From a virus: DNA of 41,990 nucleotides. The position numbers were made by a program, and so were the translations under genes. The notes under the pieces were generated by a model, which was not told the origin of the DNA, ran no database searches, and saw only the letters and a program-made list of their open reading frames with translations. Shown here piece after piece: positions 10,353 to 18,084 of this stretch (its first letter is position 1; every line of letters begins with the position of its first letter). The stretch spans positions 1 through 41,990 of IMG/VR virus record IMGVR_UViG_3300017719_000036, one strand, 5' to 3'.

Positions 10353-11386
10353 ATTGGATGTTTTATGTAAAGACAACTGAAACATGTCAGTTGAATTGTA
10401 AACATTGTTTTACAAATGGTATTAATGGTGCAAAGATATATTTTAATCCAGAGAAGACCATAGATTGGTTTAAAAGATTTAGAGAATATCATGGCGAAAA
10501 TCATCAAGCACATTTTGAGTTTCATGGTGGTGAACCTTTCTTAGCACCAGTTTCGCATATGACGAAAGTATATGAAGAATGTAAAGATTTGTGGAAACAT
10601 TCATCATTCGGTATCACATCAAATTTAGTATTTAAACTTAAACAAGAACATTACGATTTTATTTCTGGTCCCCTTAATAATAGAATGGGAACGAGTTGGG
10701 ATCCTAAAATACGGTTTGCAAATGACAAACAATATATTTTATGGGAAAATAATGTAAGAGATTTAATAGAAAGAGGTACTATAATAAAACTATTTGTATC
10801 AGTAACCAAAGATACAATCAATATAGAACCTATTGAGTTATTAAAGTGGATAAAAAATCTAGGTATTCAAGAGGTATCATTTGAGAGATTAACAGGTAAT
10901 GGTAATGCAAATTTACATCCTGAAATCTTTCCAAGTAATATAGAACAGGATTTATGGTTTCTTAAAATGCACCATCAATCTAAAGAATATAATACTAGAG
11001 ACTGGTTTGAAAATGAATTCCTAGAAGTAATATATGACAAGTTTGAAACAGGTTTTTTAAAGGGTGGTACATTTTGTAGAGATTGTGAACAAAAAATATT
11101 TACAATTAATGCAGATGGAACATTAAGTGGTTGTCCTAATGCAGCTCCAGAGTTTCAGTTTGGTAATATAATACAAGATATAAAATCTCTTATAAATAGT
11201 CCACAAAGAATAGAGAATATTGCTTGTGAGAGGGCACGAAATCCAATATGTTTCGAGTGTCCTGTATTTGAATTTTGTGGTGGTGATTGTCACCAACTAT
11301 CATGGCAAGGCGATATTTGTGGTGCTCCAAAGAGCTTAATGAAGGAATTAAAGGCAGAAAAATATGGCAATATCGAATCCAGTTAG
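10349..11386 (+). CDS. Radical SAM/SPASM-type enzyme
   Basis: 345 aa. The 4Fe-4S/SAM motif is CxxxCxxC at Cys13, Cys17 and Cys20 ('CQLNCKHC'), followed by 'HGGEP' near residues 59-63, the usual SAM-binding glycine motif. The C-terminal third carries many cysteines ('CRDCEQ', 'GCPNAA', 'CFECPVFEFCGGDCH', 'GDICG'), the layout of a SPASM domain holding auxiliary Fe-S clusters, as in peptide-modifying enzymes (sulfatase maturases, RiPP enzymes). It overlaps the oxygenase gene upstream (4 nt) and the glycine-rich protein gene downstream (23 nt). I infer modification of a ribosomally made protein, the best candidates being the next two gene products. The family is firm; the substrate is inference. 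Confidence 0.88.
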   Translation: MNWMFYVKTTETCQLNCKHCFTNGINGAKIYFNPEKTIDWFKRFREYHGENHQAHFEFHGGEPFLAPVSHMTKVYEECKDLWKHSSFGITSNLVFKLKQEHYDFISGPLNNRMGTSWDPKIRFANDKQYILWENNVRDLIERGTIIKLFVSVTKDTINIEPIELLKWIKNLGIQEVSFERLTGNGNANLHPEIFPSNIEQDLWFLKMHHQSKEYNTRDWFENEFLEVIYDKFETGFLKGGTFCRDCEQKIFTINADGTLSGCPNAAPEFQFGNIIQDIKSLINSPQRIENIACERARNPICFECPVFEFCGGDCHQLSWQGDICGAPKSLMKELKAEKYGNIESS

Positions 11387-12290
11387 TACACAAGGTATAG
11401 TTGACAGGTTTGAAGACTTGGTCACAGATGTTGTTAATGCAGGTATAGTTTGGGGTGTAAATAACTTACCTTTTACTGAAATGCCTACTTCTAACTATGC
11501 GTTGGAATCAACTATTCTAGGTCAACAAAATTTAACCTTTGCAGGTACAACTACAACAACTGTACCATCTGGTGCTAATACAATTCACATAATCGCTGCT
11601 GTTGGTGGTGGTTCTGGTGGAGTTATGGGTGCCGAGTATGACAGAGGTGGCGGAGAAAGTGCAGGCGCTGGCGGTGGTTCAGGTGGTTATATTTCTGATA
11701 AAGCTTTCAATGTATCTGCCGGAGAAACAATGACATTTGTTGTAGGTTCTGCTGGTACTGCTGGTTCAGGTAGCGGATATAATACAACTGCTGGAAACGG
11801 TGGTTCAACTACAGCTTCAGGTTCATCAACAGGTGCTTTGTTTACATTAACAGGTGGTGTTGGTGGTTCAGGTACAGGAGGAGCAGTTTCAGGTCCTCTT
11901 CGAACAAACACAGCAAGTTCAGGTGGAACAGCAACGATTTCAGGAACACCATTAACAAGTGGTACATTTGTTGATACAACAGGTGCTTCAAGTAGTATTG
12001 TAAGTTCGTTTGTAAACGGACCTACTTCAACATTTAATGACCATGGTTCAGGTAGTGCAGGTGTAAATCCAGGAAATTGTGGTAGTGATAACTGTACAAT
12101 AACTGGTGGCGCAGGTGCTAGTTCATATGGTTCGGCCGTGAGTGGTGGAATAGGTGGCGTAGCAAGTTCATCTTCAGGTGGAGATGGTACAAGAGGTTCT
12201 GGAGGCGGTGGCGGAGGTGCTCAACACACTACTGCTGGTGGAATAGGCGGAGCAGGAGAAATAAGATACAGATTTTTATTTGTATCATAA
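11364..12290 (+). CDS. Glycine-rich fibre/adhesin-like protein
   Basis: 308 aa. After a short N-terminal region (residues 1-65, 'RFEDLVTDVVNAGIVWG') the protein is Gly/Ser/Thr-rich to its end, with runs such as 'GAGGGSGG' and 'GSGGGGGGA', ending in 'GEIRYRFLFV'. The 'HIIAAVGGGSGG..GAGGGSGGYISD' pattern resembles the glycine-rich domains of the three fibres at 29312-34401. Such domains form polyglycine-II-type sandwiches in some phage adhesins. The start lies inside the end of the radical-SAM gene, which is unusual for a virion protein and links the two. Two cysteines occur in 'NCGSDNC'. It could be an adhesin tip and a substrate of the island enzymes. Confidence 0.65.
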   Translation: MAISNPVSTQGIVDRFEDLVTDVVNAGIVWGVNNLPFTEMPTSNYALESTILGQQNLTFAGTTTTTVPSGANTIHIIAAVGGGSGGVMGAEYDRGGGESAGAGGGSGGYISDKAFNVSAGETMTFVVGSAGTAGSGSGYNTTAGNGGSTTASGSSTGALFTLTGGVGGSGTGGAVSGPLRTNTASSGGTATISGTPLTSGTFVDTTGASSSIVSSFVNGPTSTFNDHGSGSAGVNPGNCGSDNCTITGGAGASSYGSAVSGGIGGVASSSSGGDGTRGSGGGGGGAQHTTAGGIGGAGEIRYRFLFVS

Positions 12291-12293
12291 ATA
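12286..12293 (+). promoter_or_regulatory. Late-promoter-like CATAAATA
   Basis: The octamer overlaps the stop of the glycine-rich gene and lies 17 nt before the ATG of the (CHxS)3-tail gene. It differs from TATAAATA only at the first base. It would allow separate late expression of the putative substrate gene. Confidence 0.45.
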
Positions 12294-12309
12294 GTATAAA
12301 GGTAAATTT

Positions 12310-12732
12310 ATGGCAGTCACAATAGGAATAACAGGTGTAGATATAGCTGAGAGTGGTGATATAATTGAAGCTGATGATATTAGAACAGTTTTAGAAACCG
12401 AGACAGCACTATACACAAATGTTAGAAAACAAAATGCAGTTTTAAATGTCACAGGTGGTGGCGGAAATACAGGTTCAAGACCAACTGCCGGTGTTGTATT
12501 TAATTCAACAGAAATTGCACACTTACGAACAAGTGTAAGGCAAACATTGTCAGCTATTTCAGGTGCAGGTGTCACAACAGGTGATATAGTTAATGATGGT
12601 AATTTAGAAACATATTTTGGCAGAATTGCCACAGAATATAGTAGTCAGGCAAATAATGTGGTCACAGATACAATTGATGTATGCCACGCAAGTTGTCACT
12701 CATCTTGTCATGGAAGTAGAGGTAGAAGATAA
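12310..12732 (+). CDS. Small structural-like protein with C-terminal (CHxS)3-RGRR tail; putative modification substrate
   Basis: 140 aa. Residues 1-122 look like an ordinary small phage virion protein (Thr/Gly/Asn-rich, no cysteine). The last 16 residues are entirely different: Cys125-His-Ala-Ser, Cys129-His-Ser-Ser, Cys133-His-Gly-Ser, then Arg-Gly-Arg-Arg. This is a perfect three-fold CHxS repeat, and it also contains His-x-Ser repeats, the hallmark of HxsA-type substrates of radical-SAM maturases. The gene lies between radical-SAM genes. Its stop overlaps the next start (TAATG). I infer a RiPP-like core region on a virion protein. A metal-binding tip is the main alternative. Confidence 0.6.
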   Translation: MAVTIGITGVDIAESGDIIEADDIRTVLETETALYTNVRKQNAVLNVTGGGGNTGSRPTAGVVFNSTEIAHLRTSVRQTLSAISGAGVTTGDIVNDGNLETYFGRIATEYSSQANNVVTDTIDVCHASCHSSCHGSRGRR

Positions 12733-13406
12733 TGATTATTGAAACTAAAGCGCCAATAGCAATTGACGATTTAAAGAAACATTTTACAGACGAGAATGTA
12801 GAATTTTTAATTGATTATGATAAGTCAGATTTAAAAGGTGAAAAACTATTAACTTATTTAAGTAATTTAGATTTACCTTGTGATTTAAAGAATATGGACA
12901 TGTCATTATTAAAAGACTATTTTCATTCTACATCTTTATTATGTTGCAAAGAATTAGAAGAACAGGCTATTGATGTATTGTTGCAGTTTAAGACAATTGA
13001 TGACTTTGGTCCAGAGGTACAAAAGTTTATTAGTGAAAATTTAGATATTGTTAAAACATGGACAAGTAAACTAGACAGTTTATCATTATACAATATGCAT
13101 ACAATAAATGAACCAAAGTTCAAAGAATATGCAGAGGGTTTTACACATGATGATACAGACGAATTAGAGGGTGTTAATTTTATTAGTGTATTAAAGAATA
13201 CTAGATTTTTCGAGTTTTACAAACATGTTAAGAAAGATGACTTGAAATTCTATACTAAATACTTTAATGAATATATGTTTAGAGGAAAGAATATGTATTC
13301 ATATTGGGCAAATGCAAACAACCCAATGTTTTTATTAACAAGAGAAACGGTTGCCGGCAGACATAAAGATTATATGACTGCTAGAAATAACGAATTAGGA
13401 AAGTAA
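12732..13406 (+). CDS. Protein of unknown function in the modification island
   Basis: 224 aa. The start overlaps the previous stop (TAATG) and the next gene starts immediately after this stop, so the three are very probably co-translated. It appears soluble and acidic, predicted largely helical, without signal peptide or membrane segment. Cysteines occur at 'LPCDL' and 'LLCCKELEE'. No catalytic motif is recognisable. Its fixed place right after the (CHxS)3-tail gene makes a partner role (substrate recognition, chaperone or scaffold) plausible, but this is only inference. Confidence 0.55.
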   Translation: MIIETKAPIAIDDLKKHFTDENVEFLIDYDKSDLKGEKLLTYLSNLDLPCDLKNMDMSLLKDYFHSTSLLCCKELEEQAIDVLLQFKTIDDFGPEVQKFISENLDIVKTWTSKLDSLSLYNMHTINEPKFKEYAEGFTHDDTDELEGVNFISVLKNTRFFEFYKHVKKDDLKFYTKYFNEYMFRGKNMYSYWANANNPMFLLTRETVAGRHKDYMTARNNELGK

Positions 13407-14531
13407 ATGTTTTATCTATTTAAAAAGGTATATCTAGCTAGTGATAGTATCATTGATACATTTAGAGATAGAGTAGTAATCTCTAGTACAAATGGTGTCA
13501 AAGCAAGTCAACATATCGACATGTTTCCAGGTGCTCTTATGGCATGTGGTTCTAGTATCGTAGATGTTATAGGTCCAGGTAAAAATTTCTCAAACTGGTA
13601 TAACTTTTTTAAACAGTTGAACGATAAGACTACTGCTACAGGCAAACAAGTTGTTGTATATTGTGACAACGAAAGTTTAGTTTCAGTATGGATTGCTTAC
13701 ATGAAATATGTATTGGCAAATCCAGATAAAGATACTTGTAAAGCATTATTAGAAAGTCATGTATATAGATATGAAGTTTTTGCAAAAGGTAGATATTCAA
13801 GAAATACTACAAATACAAATATTGCATTTACAATCGAACAAGATAACTTTGATGATGAGTGGGCGGCCATTTCGGCACCTATTGAAGAAGATAGAGCGAA
13901 TTGGTTAGTAATTAATAAAGACCATTTACCAGTTGAATATCTATTAGCAACATATCTAAAAGATGGTACTTATAAAGATGAATTAAAAGGCCAACTTAAA
14001 AAACTATACAAGAAAGATTTAGAAAAGTTCTTGTTAGAATTAAAAGAAATATTCTATACACATTTAACAACTTCAAGTTTACCAGCAAGTTTAAGTCTAG
14101 CAAAAACATATACATTTGAGAATGCTAGAGAAATAGAAGATGATACAACGACATACGGTGAGTTATTTAATAATCGTAGATATTGGATGTATCCATATAT
14201 GAATTATGCTTCATCTGGTAAAAACATTAACTTTGATAATATTACTTCAACAGATATAACAAACTTAAAAGCTTTCGCAGACAAAGCTGAGGACGCATTT
14301 GCTGAATTTACTTCACTATCAGAAAGTGATAAATTAGATAAAATAGCAATTGCCAACGGAGAATTTACAGACGCTTTACTGACTACACTTATAGATGATG
14401 AAGCTGCATATGCTAATCAATCAGGTTCTTTTTCTTCAATAGATTTAGAAACTGTAAATCATTATTTTGTAGGTGCTATATTGTCTAATAAGTCAGACAA
14501 TGCATTTTTGGGTAAATACTCTATAACATAA
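13407..14531 (+). CDS. Protein of unknown function in the modification island
   Basis: 374 aa, starting directly after the preceding stop. The N-terminal ~130 residues look like an alpha/beta domain ('DRVVISSTNGVKASQHIDMF', 'KQVVVYCDNESLVSVWIAYM'), the second half is mainly helical with Lys/Glu-rich segments ('KGQLKKLYKKDLEKFLLELK'), and the C-terminal part is acidic and Ser/Thr-rich. I do not recognise a family. No Cys clusters, no HxD/H triad and no membrane segment are seen. Operon position between the putative substrate and two radical-SAM genes suggests a dedicated partner of the modification pathway. Confidence 0.55.
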   Translation: MFYLFKKVYLASDSIIDTFRDRVVISSTNGVKASQHIDMFPGALMACGSSIVDVIGPGKNFSNWYNFFKQLNDKTTATGKQVVVYCDNESLVSVWIAYMKYVLANPDKDTCKALLESHVYRYEVFAKGRYSRNTTNTNIAFTIEQDNFDDEWAAISAPIEEDRANWLVINKDHLPVEYLLATYLKDGTYKDELKGQLKKLYKKDLEKFLLELKEIFYTHLTTSSLPASLSLAKTYTFENAREIEDDTTTYGELFNNRRYWMYPYMNYASSGKNINFDNITSTDITNLKAFADKAEDAFAEFTSLSESDKLDKIAIANGEFTDALLTTLIDDEAAYANQSGSFSSIDLETVNHYFVGAILSNKSDNAFLGKYSIT

Positions 14532-14532
14532 T

Positions 14533-14537
14533 GAGGA
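14533..14537 (+). promoter_or_regulatory. Ribosome-binding site supporting a GTG start
   Basis: GAGGA lies 7 nt before the GTG at 14545. No in-frame ATG occurs nearby, so this site fixes the unusual GTG start of the radical-SAM gene. Confidence 0.55.
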
Positions 14538-14544
14538 AATATTT

Positions 14545-15576
14545 GTGTCATTTTATGATGTCATTGACAACAAGGTTGTTGATTATTGCGAGATAGTAAC
14601 CTGTCTCTTTGAACATTGCAATTTAAATTGTATTTTTTGCCCACAAGACCATAACAGTATTGTTGGTAGTTCAAGAAAAGAAATACTAGACAAAGCTCAA
14701 ACAATATCACACTACATTAATAATAATACCAGGTCGACAGATTTTTCTGTTCATATCATGGGTGGTGAATTGTTTTCCGATTATTGGTTGCAACAAAATT
14801 ATATACCAATATACACCAAGTTTATTAAGTTAATACGAAATAAAGTTAAGCCAGAAAAAAATGTTATTTTTAACTTTGTCAGTAATCTAGTATTTGAAAA
14901 TCACCATTTAGTCAGAGAATTTTTAGACGCAAACGATTTAAAGATATCTATATCTTACGACCCACACGGCCGTTTCAATTCATATAATAGTACACTATTC
15001 AAACAAAATGTCGAAAGATTTAAAGACAGAATTAGAATGGTATCATGTGTACAAACATATCAAAACATCAAAGCAATAAAACATGGTGATGAATACTTTG
15101 ATTACCTTTACAGTTTATTTCCAGTAGATTGGGACCATTTATTACCTAGTACAGGTAAAAAATCAGACTTGGCGATTATGCCAAGAGAGAGTGAAGTTTT
15201 AGCCTTTTATAAAATATTAATTGACAAGTATCCCAAGTGTAGAAATATAGAACATTTTACAAATGGTAAGTCAGAAAATAAAATGACATGTACGAGAGGT
15301 AACAGTCTAACAATTATGCCAGACGGTACGATACCTACAGGTTGTTCAGGTTCAGTTTTATTAAAAGAATACAACACCGAAGATTTGGGTGGTACAAAGA
15401 TAATGGAGAATTGGGTAAACAAATATAATTGTTTTGAATGTGATTATTTCAAAAGATGTCCAATGTCTTGTTTCATCAAATCAGATTTTAAACATTTAGA
15501 AGACGATTTACCTGATTGCGCTTTCAGATTGGCATTCAAATATAGTGATGAAAAAATTAAACATAGCCTTCGTTAA
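14545..15576 (+). CDS. Radical SAM enzyme with C-terminal SPASM/twitch-like cysteines
   Basis: 343 aa with a GTG start. The CxxxCxxC motif is at Cys25, Cys29 and Cys32 ('CNLNCIFC'), followed by 'HIMGGELF' as the SAM-binding segment. C-terminal cysteines ('CTRGNSLTIMPDGTIPTGC', 'CFECDYFKRCPMSC', 'PDCAF') indicate an auxiliary cluster domain, as in peptide-modifying radical-SAM enzymes. The 3' end overlaps the B12-type radical-SAM gene by about 29 nt, indicating coupled expression. Sequence outside the motifs differs from the enzyme at 10349, so a different bond or substrate site is likely. Substrate unknown. Confidence 0.85.
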   Translation: MSFYDVIDNKVVDYCEIVTCLFEHCNLNCIFCPQDHNSIVGSSRKEILDKAQTISHYINNNTRSTDFSVHIMGGELFSDYWLQQNYIPIYTKFIKLIRNKVKPEKNVIFNFVSNLVFENHHLVREFLDANDLKISISYDPHGRFNSYNSTLFKQNVERFKDRIRMVSCVQTYQNIKAIKHGDEYFDYLYSLFPVDWDHLLPSTGKKSDLAIMPRESEVLAFYKILIDKYPKCRNIEHFTNGKSENKMTCTRGNSLTIMPDGTIPTGCSGSVLLKEYNTEDLGGTKIMENWVNKYNCFECDYFKRCPMSCFIKSDFKHLEDDLPDCAFRLAFKYSDEKIKHSLR

Positions 15577-17251
15577 TCCACCACACGCTGATTGGTCATT
15601 AGCTAATAATATGACCTATCTGATGGTACAAAGCCATTATAACCTAGTTGGTAGGTATAAGGCAAGCGTGAATTGGATAGAAGCGCCATTTAAATTTAAC
15701 AAATATACAACGATTGAGGAATTATATGAAGACATTAGTAAAACAAATAAACCAGATATTGTTATGTTTAGTTCTTATAGCTGGAATTTTCCTATTATTG
15801 ACAGCCTTGCTGAATATTGCAAACAACAAAATCCCAAAACAATCACAGTTGTTGGCGGACCCCACATTGGCCTTTATGAAAATGAATTATTAGAAGAAAG
15901 AAAAAGAATATACGATTTTATTTGTCAACCTACAAAACCTGGCGAACCATACATGGAAGATTTAATCAATAGTTGGTTTGAAAATGATGGTAAACCTGTT
16001 GTAGAAGATATTAGTTGGGAGATGAGAAGTCTAAAGGCAACAAAACATAATATTAATACAGACGCTTCTATTTACGAAGAACACCATGAGTACCTCAAAA
16101 AAACTTTAGATTACGCTAAAGCAAATAAAATGGAACCCTTTATGATATTAGAAACGACCAGAGGTTGTCCTTACAAATGTGTATATTGTGAATGGGGTGG
16201 TGGCACAGATACAAAGATTATTAAGAAAGATATTGAGTTAGTCAAAAGAGATATAGACTGGATTAAAAAGGCAGGTTATAGAGACGCATACTTAACAGAC
16301 GCAAACTTTGGTGCCTTTGAACAAAGAGATTTAGATATATTCGCCTATGCGTGGGGTAAGAATTTTAATTTAACAGATATTTCTACAATGAAGTCGCCAA
16401 GTTTAGAAAGGCGAAAACGATTGATAGATAAATGGTTTGAAATTGTTGGTGCAGGACCAGAAAAACATAGTAAGTCCGAGGGAGGTACCGATATGTGGGG
16501 AGATACACAGTATGTATCGGTAGTGCCAACAGTTTCAATACAATCTATTAGTGAAGAAGCTATGAAAGTATCTAAAAGAAAAGACTTATCATGTAAAGAT
16601 AAATTAGAATTAAGTAGGCATATTGAAAAAAGATGTAGAGAAGAGGGGTTTCCAGTACCAGCATTAGAATTAATTTTAGCTATGCCTGGTAGTACACTTG
16701 AAGATTTTTATGATGAGGTAGAAGTAATATGGAATTTTAAAGCATGGTCTAGTTTCAGACATGATTATATGTTTTTACCAGATAGTGAATTAAGTAATCC
16801 AAAATATATTAAAGAATATGATATTGAAACAGTAGAAGTATATTCTGATATTATAGACGAAGATGGTTCTGATAATTGGAACAGTTTGTATAAAAACAAA
16901 AAGACTACATTTAGAACAATGAGGTCTTGTTATTCTTATACAGTAGAAGATATGAAAGAGATGTGGTTTATGAATAATGCAGCTAATTATTTGTTAAGAA
17001 ATTTTTATGAGGGTATCAAAGAATATTGTAAACCACAAGAGATGGCCAAAGAGTGTTATAAAGTTATTAAAACACTACCAGAATTTGAACCTATTAGAGA
17101 AGAGATTGATGATATATTCAATCCTAACACACCCGCCAGGTCAATTAGAACATTGAATGGTGAATTTAGAGTAAAGGTAATTGATAGAATGTTAGAAGAA
17201 AATATGACGATAATTAAATCGGAAGTCATGTCCAAGTTGTTGAATAAATAG
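15548..17251 (+). CDS. Radical SAM enzyme with B12-binding-like N-terminal domain
   Basis: 567 aa from ATG at 15548 (GTG at 15545 is an alternative). Residues ~1-150 have the Rossmann-like pattern of cobalamin-binding domains: 'KLNIAFVNPP' strand, 'PDIVMFSSYSWNFP' and 'TITVVGGPHIGLYENELL'. The DxHxxG base-off motif is absent, as in many B12 radical-SAM enzymes. The cluster motif is Cys207, Cys211, Cys214 ('TTRGCPYKCVYCEWGGG'). A B12-type radical SAM next to SPASM-type enzymes is known from RiPP pathways, where it C-methylates peptides (PoyB/PoyC type). Other reactions are possible. Residues ~425-565 form a long helical extension of unknown role. Confidence 0.82.
   Translation: MKKLNIAFVNPPHADWSLANNMTYLMVQSHYNLVGRYKASVNWIEAPFKFNKYTTIEELYEDISKTNKPDIVMFSSYSWNFPIIDSLAEYCKQQNPKTITVVGGPHIGLYENELLEERKRIYDFICQPTKPGEPYMEDLINSWFENDGKPVVEDISWEMRSLKATKHNINTDASIYEEHHEYLKKTLDYAKANKMEPFMILETTRGCPYKCVYCEWGGGTDTKIIKKDIELVKRDIDWIKKAGYRDAYLTDANFGAFEQRDLDIFAYAWGKNFNLTDISTMKSPSLERRKRLIDKWFEIVGAGPEKHSKSEGGTDMWGDTQYVSVVPTVSIQSISEEAMKVSKRKDLSCKDKLELSRHIEKRCREEGFPVPALELILAMPGSTLEDFYDEVEVIWNFKAWSSFRHDYMFLPDSELSNPKYIKEYDIETVEVYSDIIDEDGSDNWNSLYKNKKTTFRTMRSCYSYTVEDMKEMWFMNNAANYLLRNFYEGIKEYCKPQEMAKECYKVIKTLPEFEPIREEIDDIFNPNTPARSIRTLNGEFRVKVIDRMLEENMTIIKSEVMSKLLNK
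17243..17250 (+). promoter_or_regulatory. Late-promoter-like AATAAATA
   Basis: The octamer overlaps the stop of the B12-type gene and ends only 6 nt before the next ATG. Transcripts would be nearly leaderless, so function is doubtful and the match may be due to A+T-rich codons. Confidence 0.25.
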
Positions 17252-17255
17252 TAAT

Positions 17256-17753
17256 ATGATTGATGATGTAAACATAAAAGGTTATGTGAAGTTGTATGAA
17301 CCAGGTATATCAGAGTTGGTAAACCTTGATGAACATACACTCTTAAACACCGAAGAAAGACAACGAGATAATGGAGAGAAAGATGTAAATCCTTTCTTAC
17401 ATCAAAAGTTGACAGTTGTTGGTAAATATCTACATGAGAAGTTTATCAAACCAAAATATGCTAATTCAGACTATATGTATTACAATGTATGGGACGGAGT
17501 TGATAAAGATAATCAAGGTTGGCATACAGACTTTATGGAAGGATATGATTTGTTTTTCTTATATTATTTTGACACAGCAAATGAAGATACTGGTGGTCAA
17601 ATAGAGTTTAAATGGCAAGACGGTGAAGAGAAATATTATCCTCAATCAGGTGATTTATTTTTAGTATCTAACAAAAGAGGATATTGGCACAAAGCAGGCT
17701 CTACGAATATTACAAGAAGAGTTGCTAGTTTCAATTTTAAAACAAATGAGTAA
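17256..17753 (+). CDS. Fe(II)/2-oxoglutarate-dependent oxygenase
   Basis: 165 aa, a minimal double-stranded beta-helix. The iron triad is His90-x-Asp92 ('GWHTDFMEGYD') with distal His145 ('RGYWHKAGS'), and the 2OG-binding arginine is Arg154 or Arg155 ('NITRRVASFNF'). 'TGGQIEF' and 'PQSGDLFLV' are typical strands between the ligands. It follows the B12 radical-SAM gene after 4 nt and overlaps the next ORF by 8 nt. Enzymes of this size hydroxylate amino-acid side chains or small molecules. In this context a peptide or protein substrate is my inference. Confidence 0.8.
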   Translation: MIDDVNIKGYVKLYEPGISELVNLDEHTLLNTEERQRDNGEKDVNPFLHQKLTVVGKYLHEKFIKPKYANSDYMYYNVWDGVDKDNQGWHTDFMEGYDLFFLYYFDTANEDTGGQIEFKWQDGEEKYYPQSGDLFLVSNKRGYWHKAGSTNITRRVASFNFKTNE

Positions 17754-18084
17754 TTTTGTGACAGACACCGGTAGTAAGTTTTATAAAATGAATGTTGATG
17801 ATTTAATGGTAAAGAAAAAGCGTTTAAGTCTTGAAAGGGATTTATGCGCCGAAATGTATAATTTAATGTTATCAAAAGCAAATGCTAGCATTAATAACGA
17901 AAGTAAATACAAATACTATTTAGATGTAGTAGAAGTAATGGAACCTTATGCTAAAGAAACTAAAGAAGAAATTAGGGAAATTAATCGTCAAATATGTAAA
18001 CTGGTGGGCAGGGATACACTAAAAGGTACAGTATATAATTTAGAATGTGAGGACAGGTATGGATTATCCAAACCCGAATTATAA
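17746..18084 (+). CDS. Small helical protein of unknown function
   Basis: 112 aa from ATG 17746, overlapping the oxygenase stop by 8 nt and the next oxygenase start by 26 nt. Predicted almost wholly helical and highly charged ('LMVKKKRLSLERDLCAEM', 'KETKEEIREINRQICKLVG'), with amphipathic spacing compatible with a short coiled coil. An earlier ATG at 17722 is possible but would overlap more deeply. No catalytic motif. Sandwiched between two 2OG oxygenases, it may be an adaptor or assembly partner. Confidence 0.5.
   Translation: MSNFVTDTGSKFYKMNVDDLMVKKKRLSLERDLCAEMYNLMLSKANASINNESKYKYYLDVVEVMEPYAKETKEEIREINRQICKLVGRDTLKGTVYNLECEDRYGLSKPEL
18049..18053 (+). promoter_or_regulatory. Ribosome-binding site choosing the 18059 start
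   Basis: GAGGA lies 5 nt upstream of ATG 18059. The in-frame GTG at 18047 has no comparable site, so the downstream ATG is preferred. Confidence 0.5.

Noticed and set aside
11600-12280. Collagen-like repeats in the glycine-rich protein
   Set aside because: Glycines are not at every third position and Gly-x-Pro triplets are missing, so a collagen triple helix is not supported even though hydroxylase-like enzymes are nearby.
12682-12729. c-type heme-binding motif in the CHASCHSSCH segment
   Set aside because: Spacing is CxxxCH, not the standard CxxCH, repeats overlap each other, there is no signal peptide for export and no cytochrome maturation gene is in the window.
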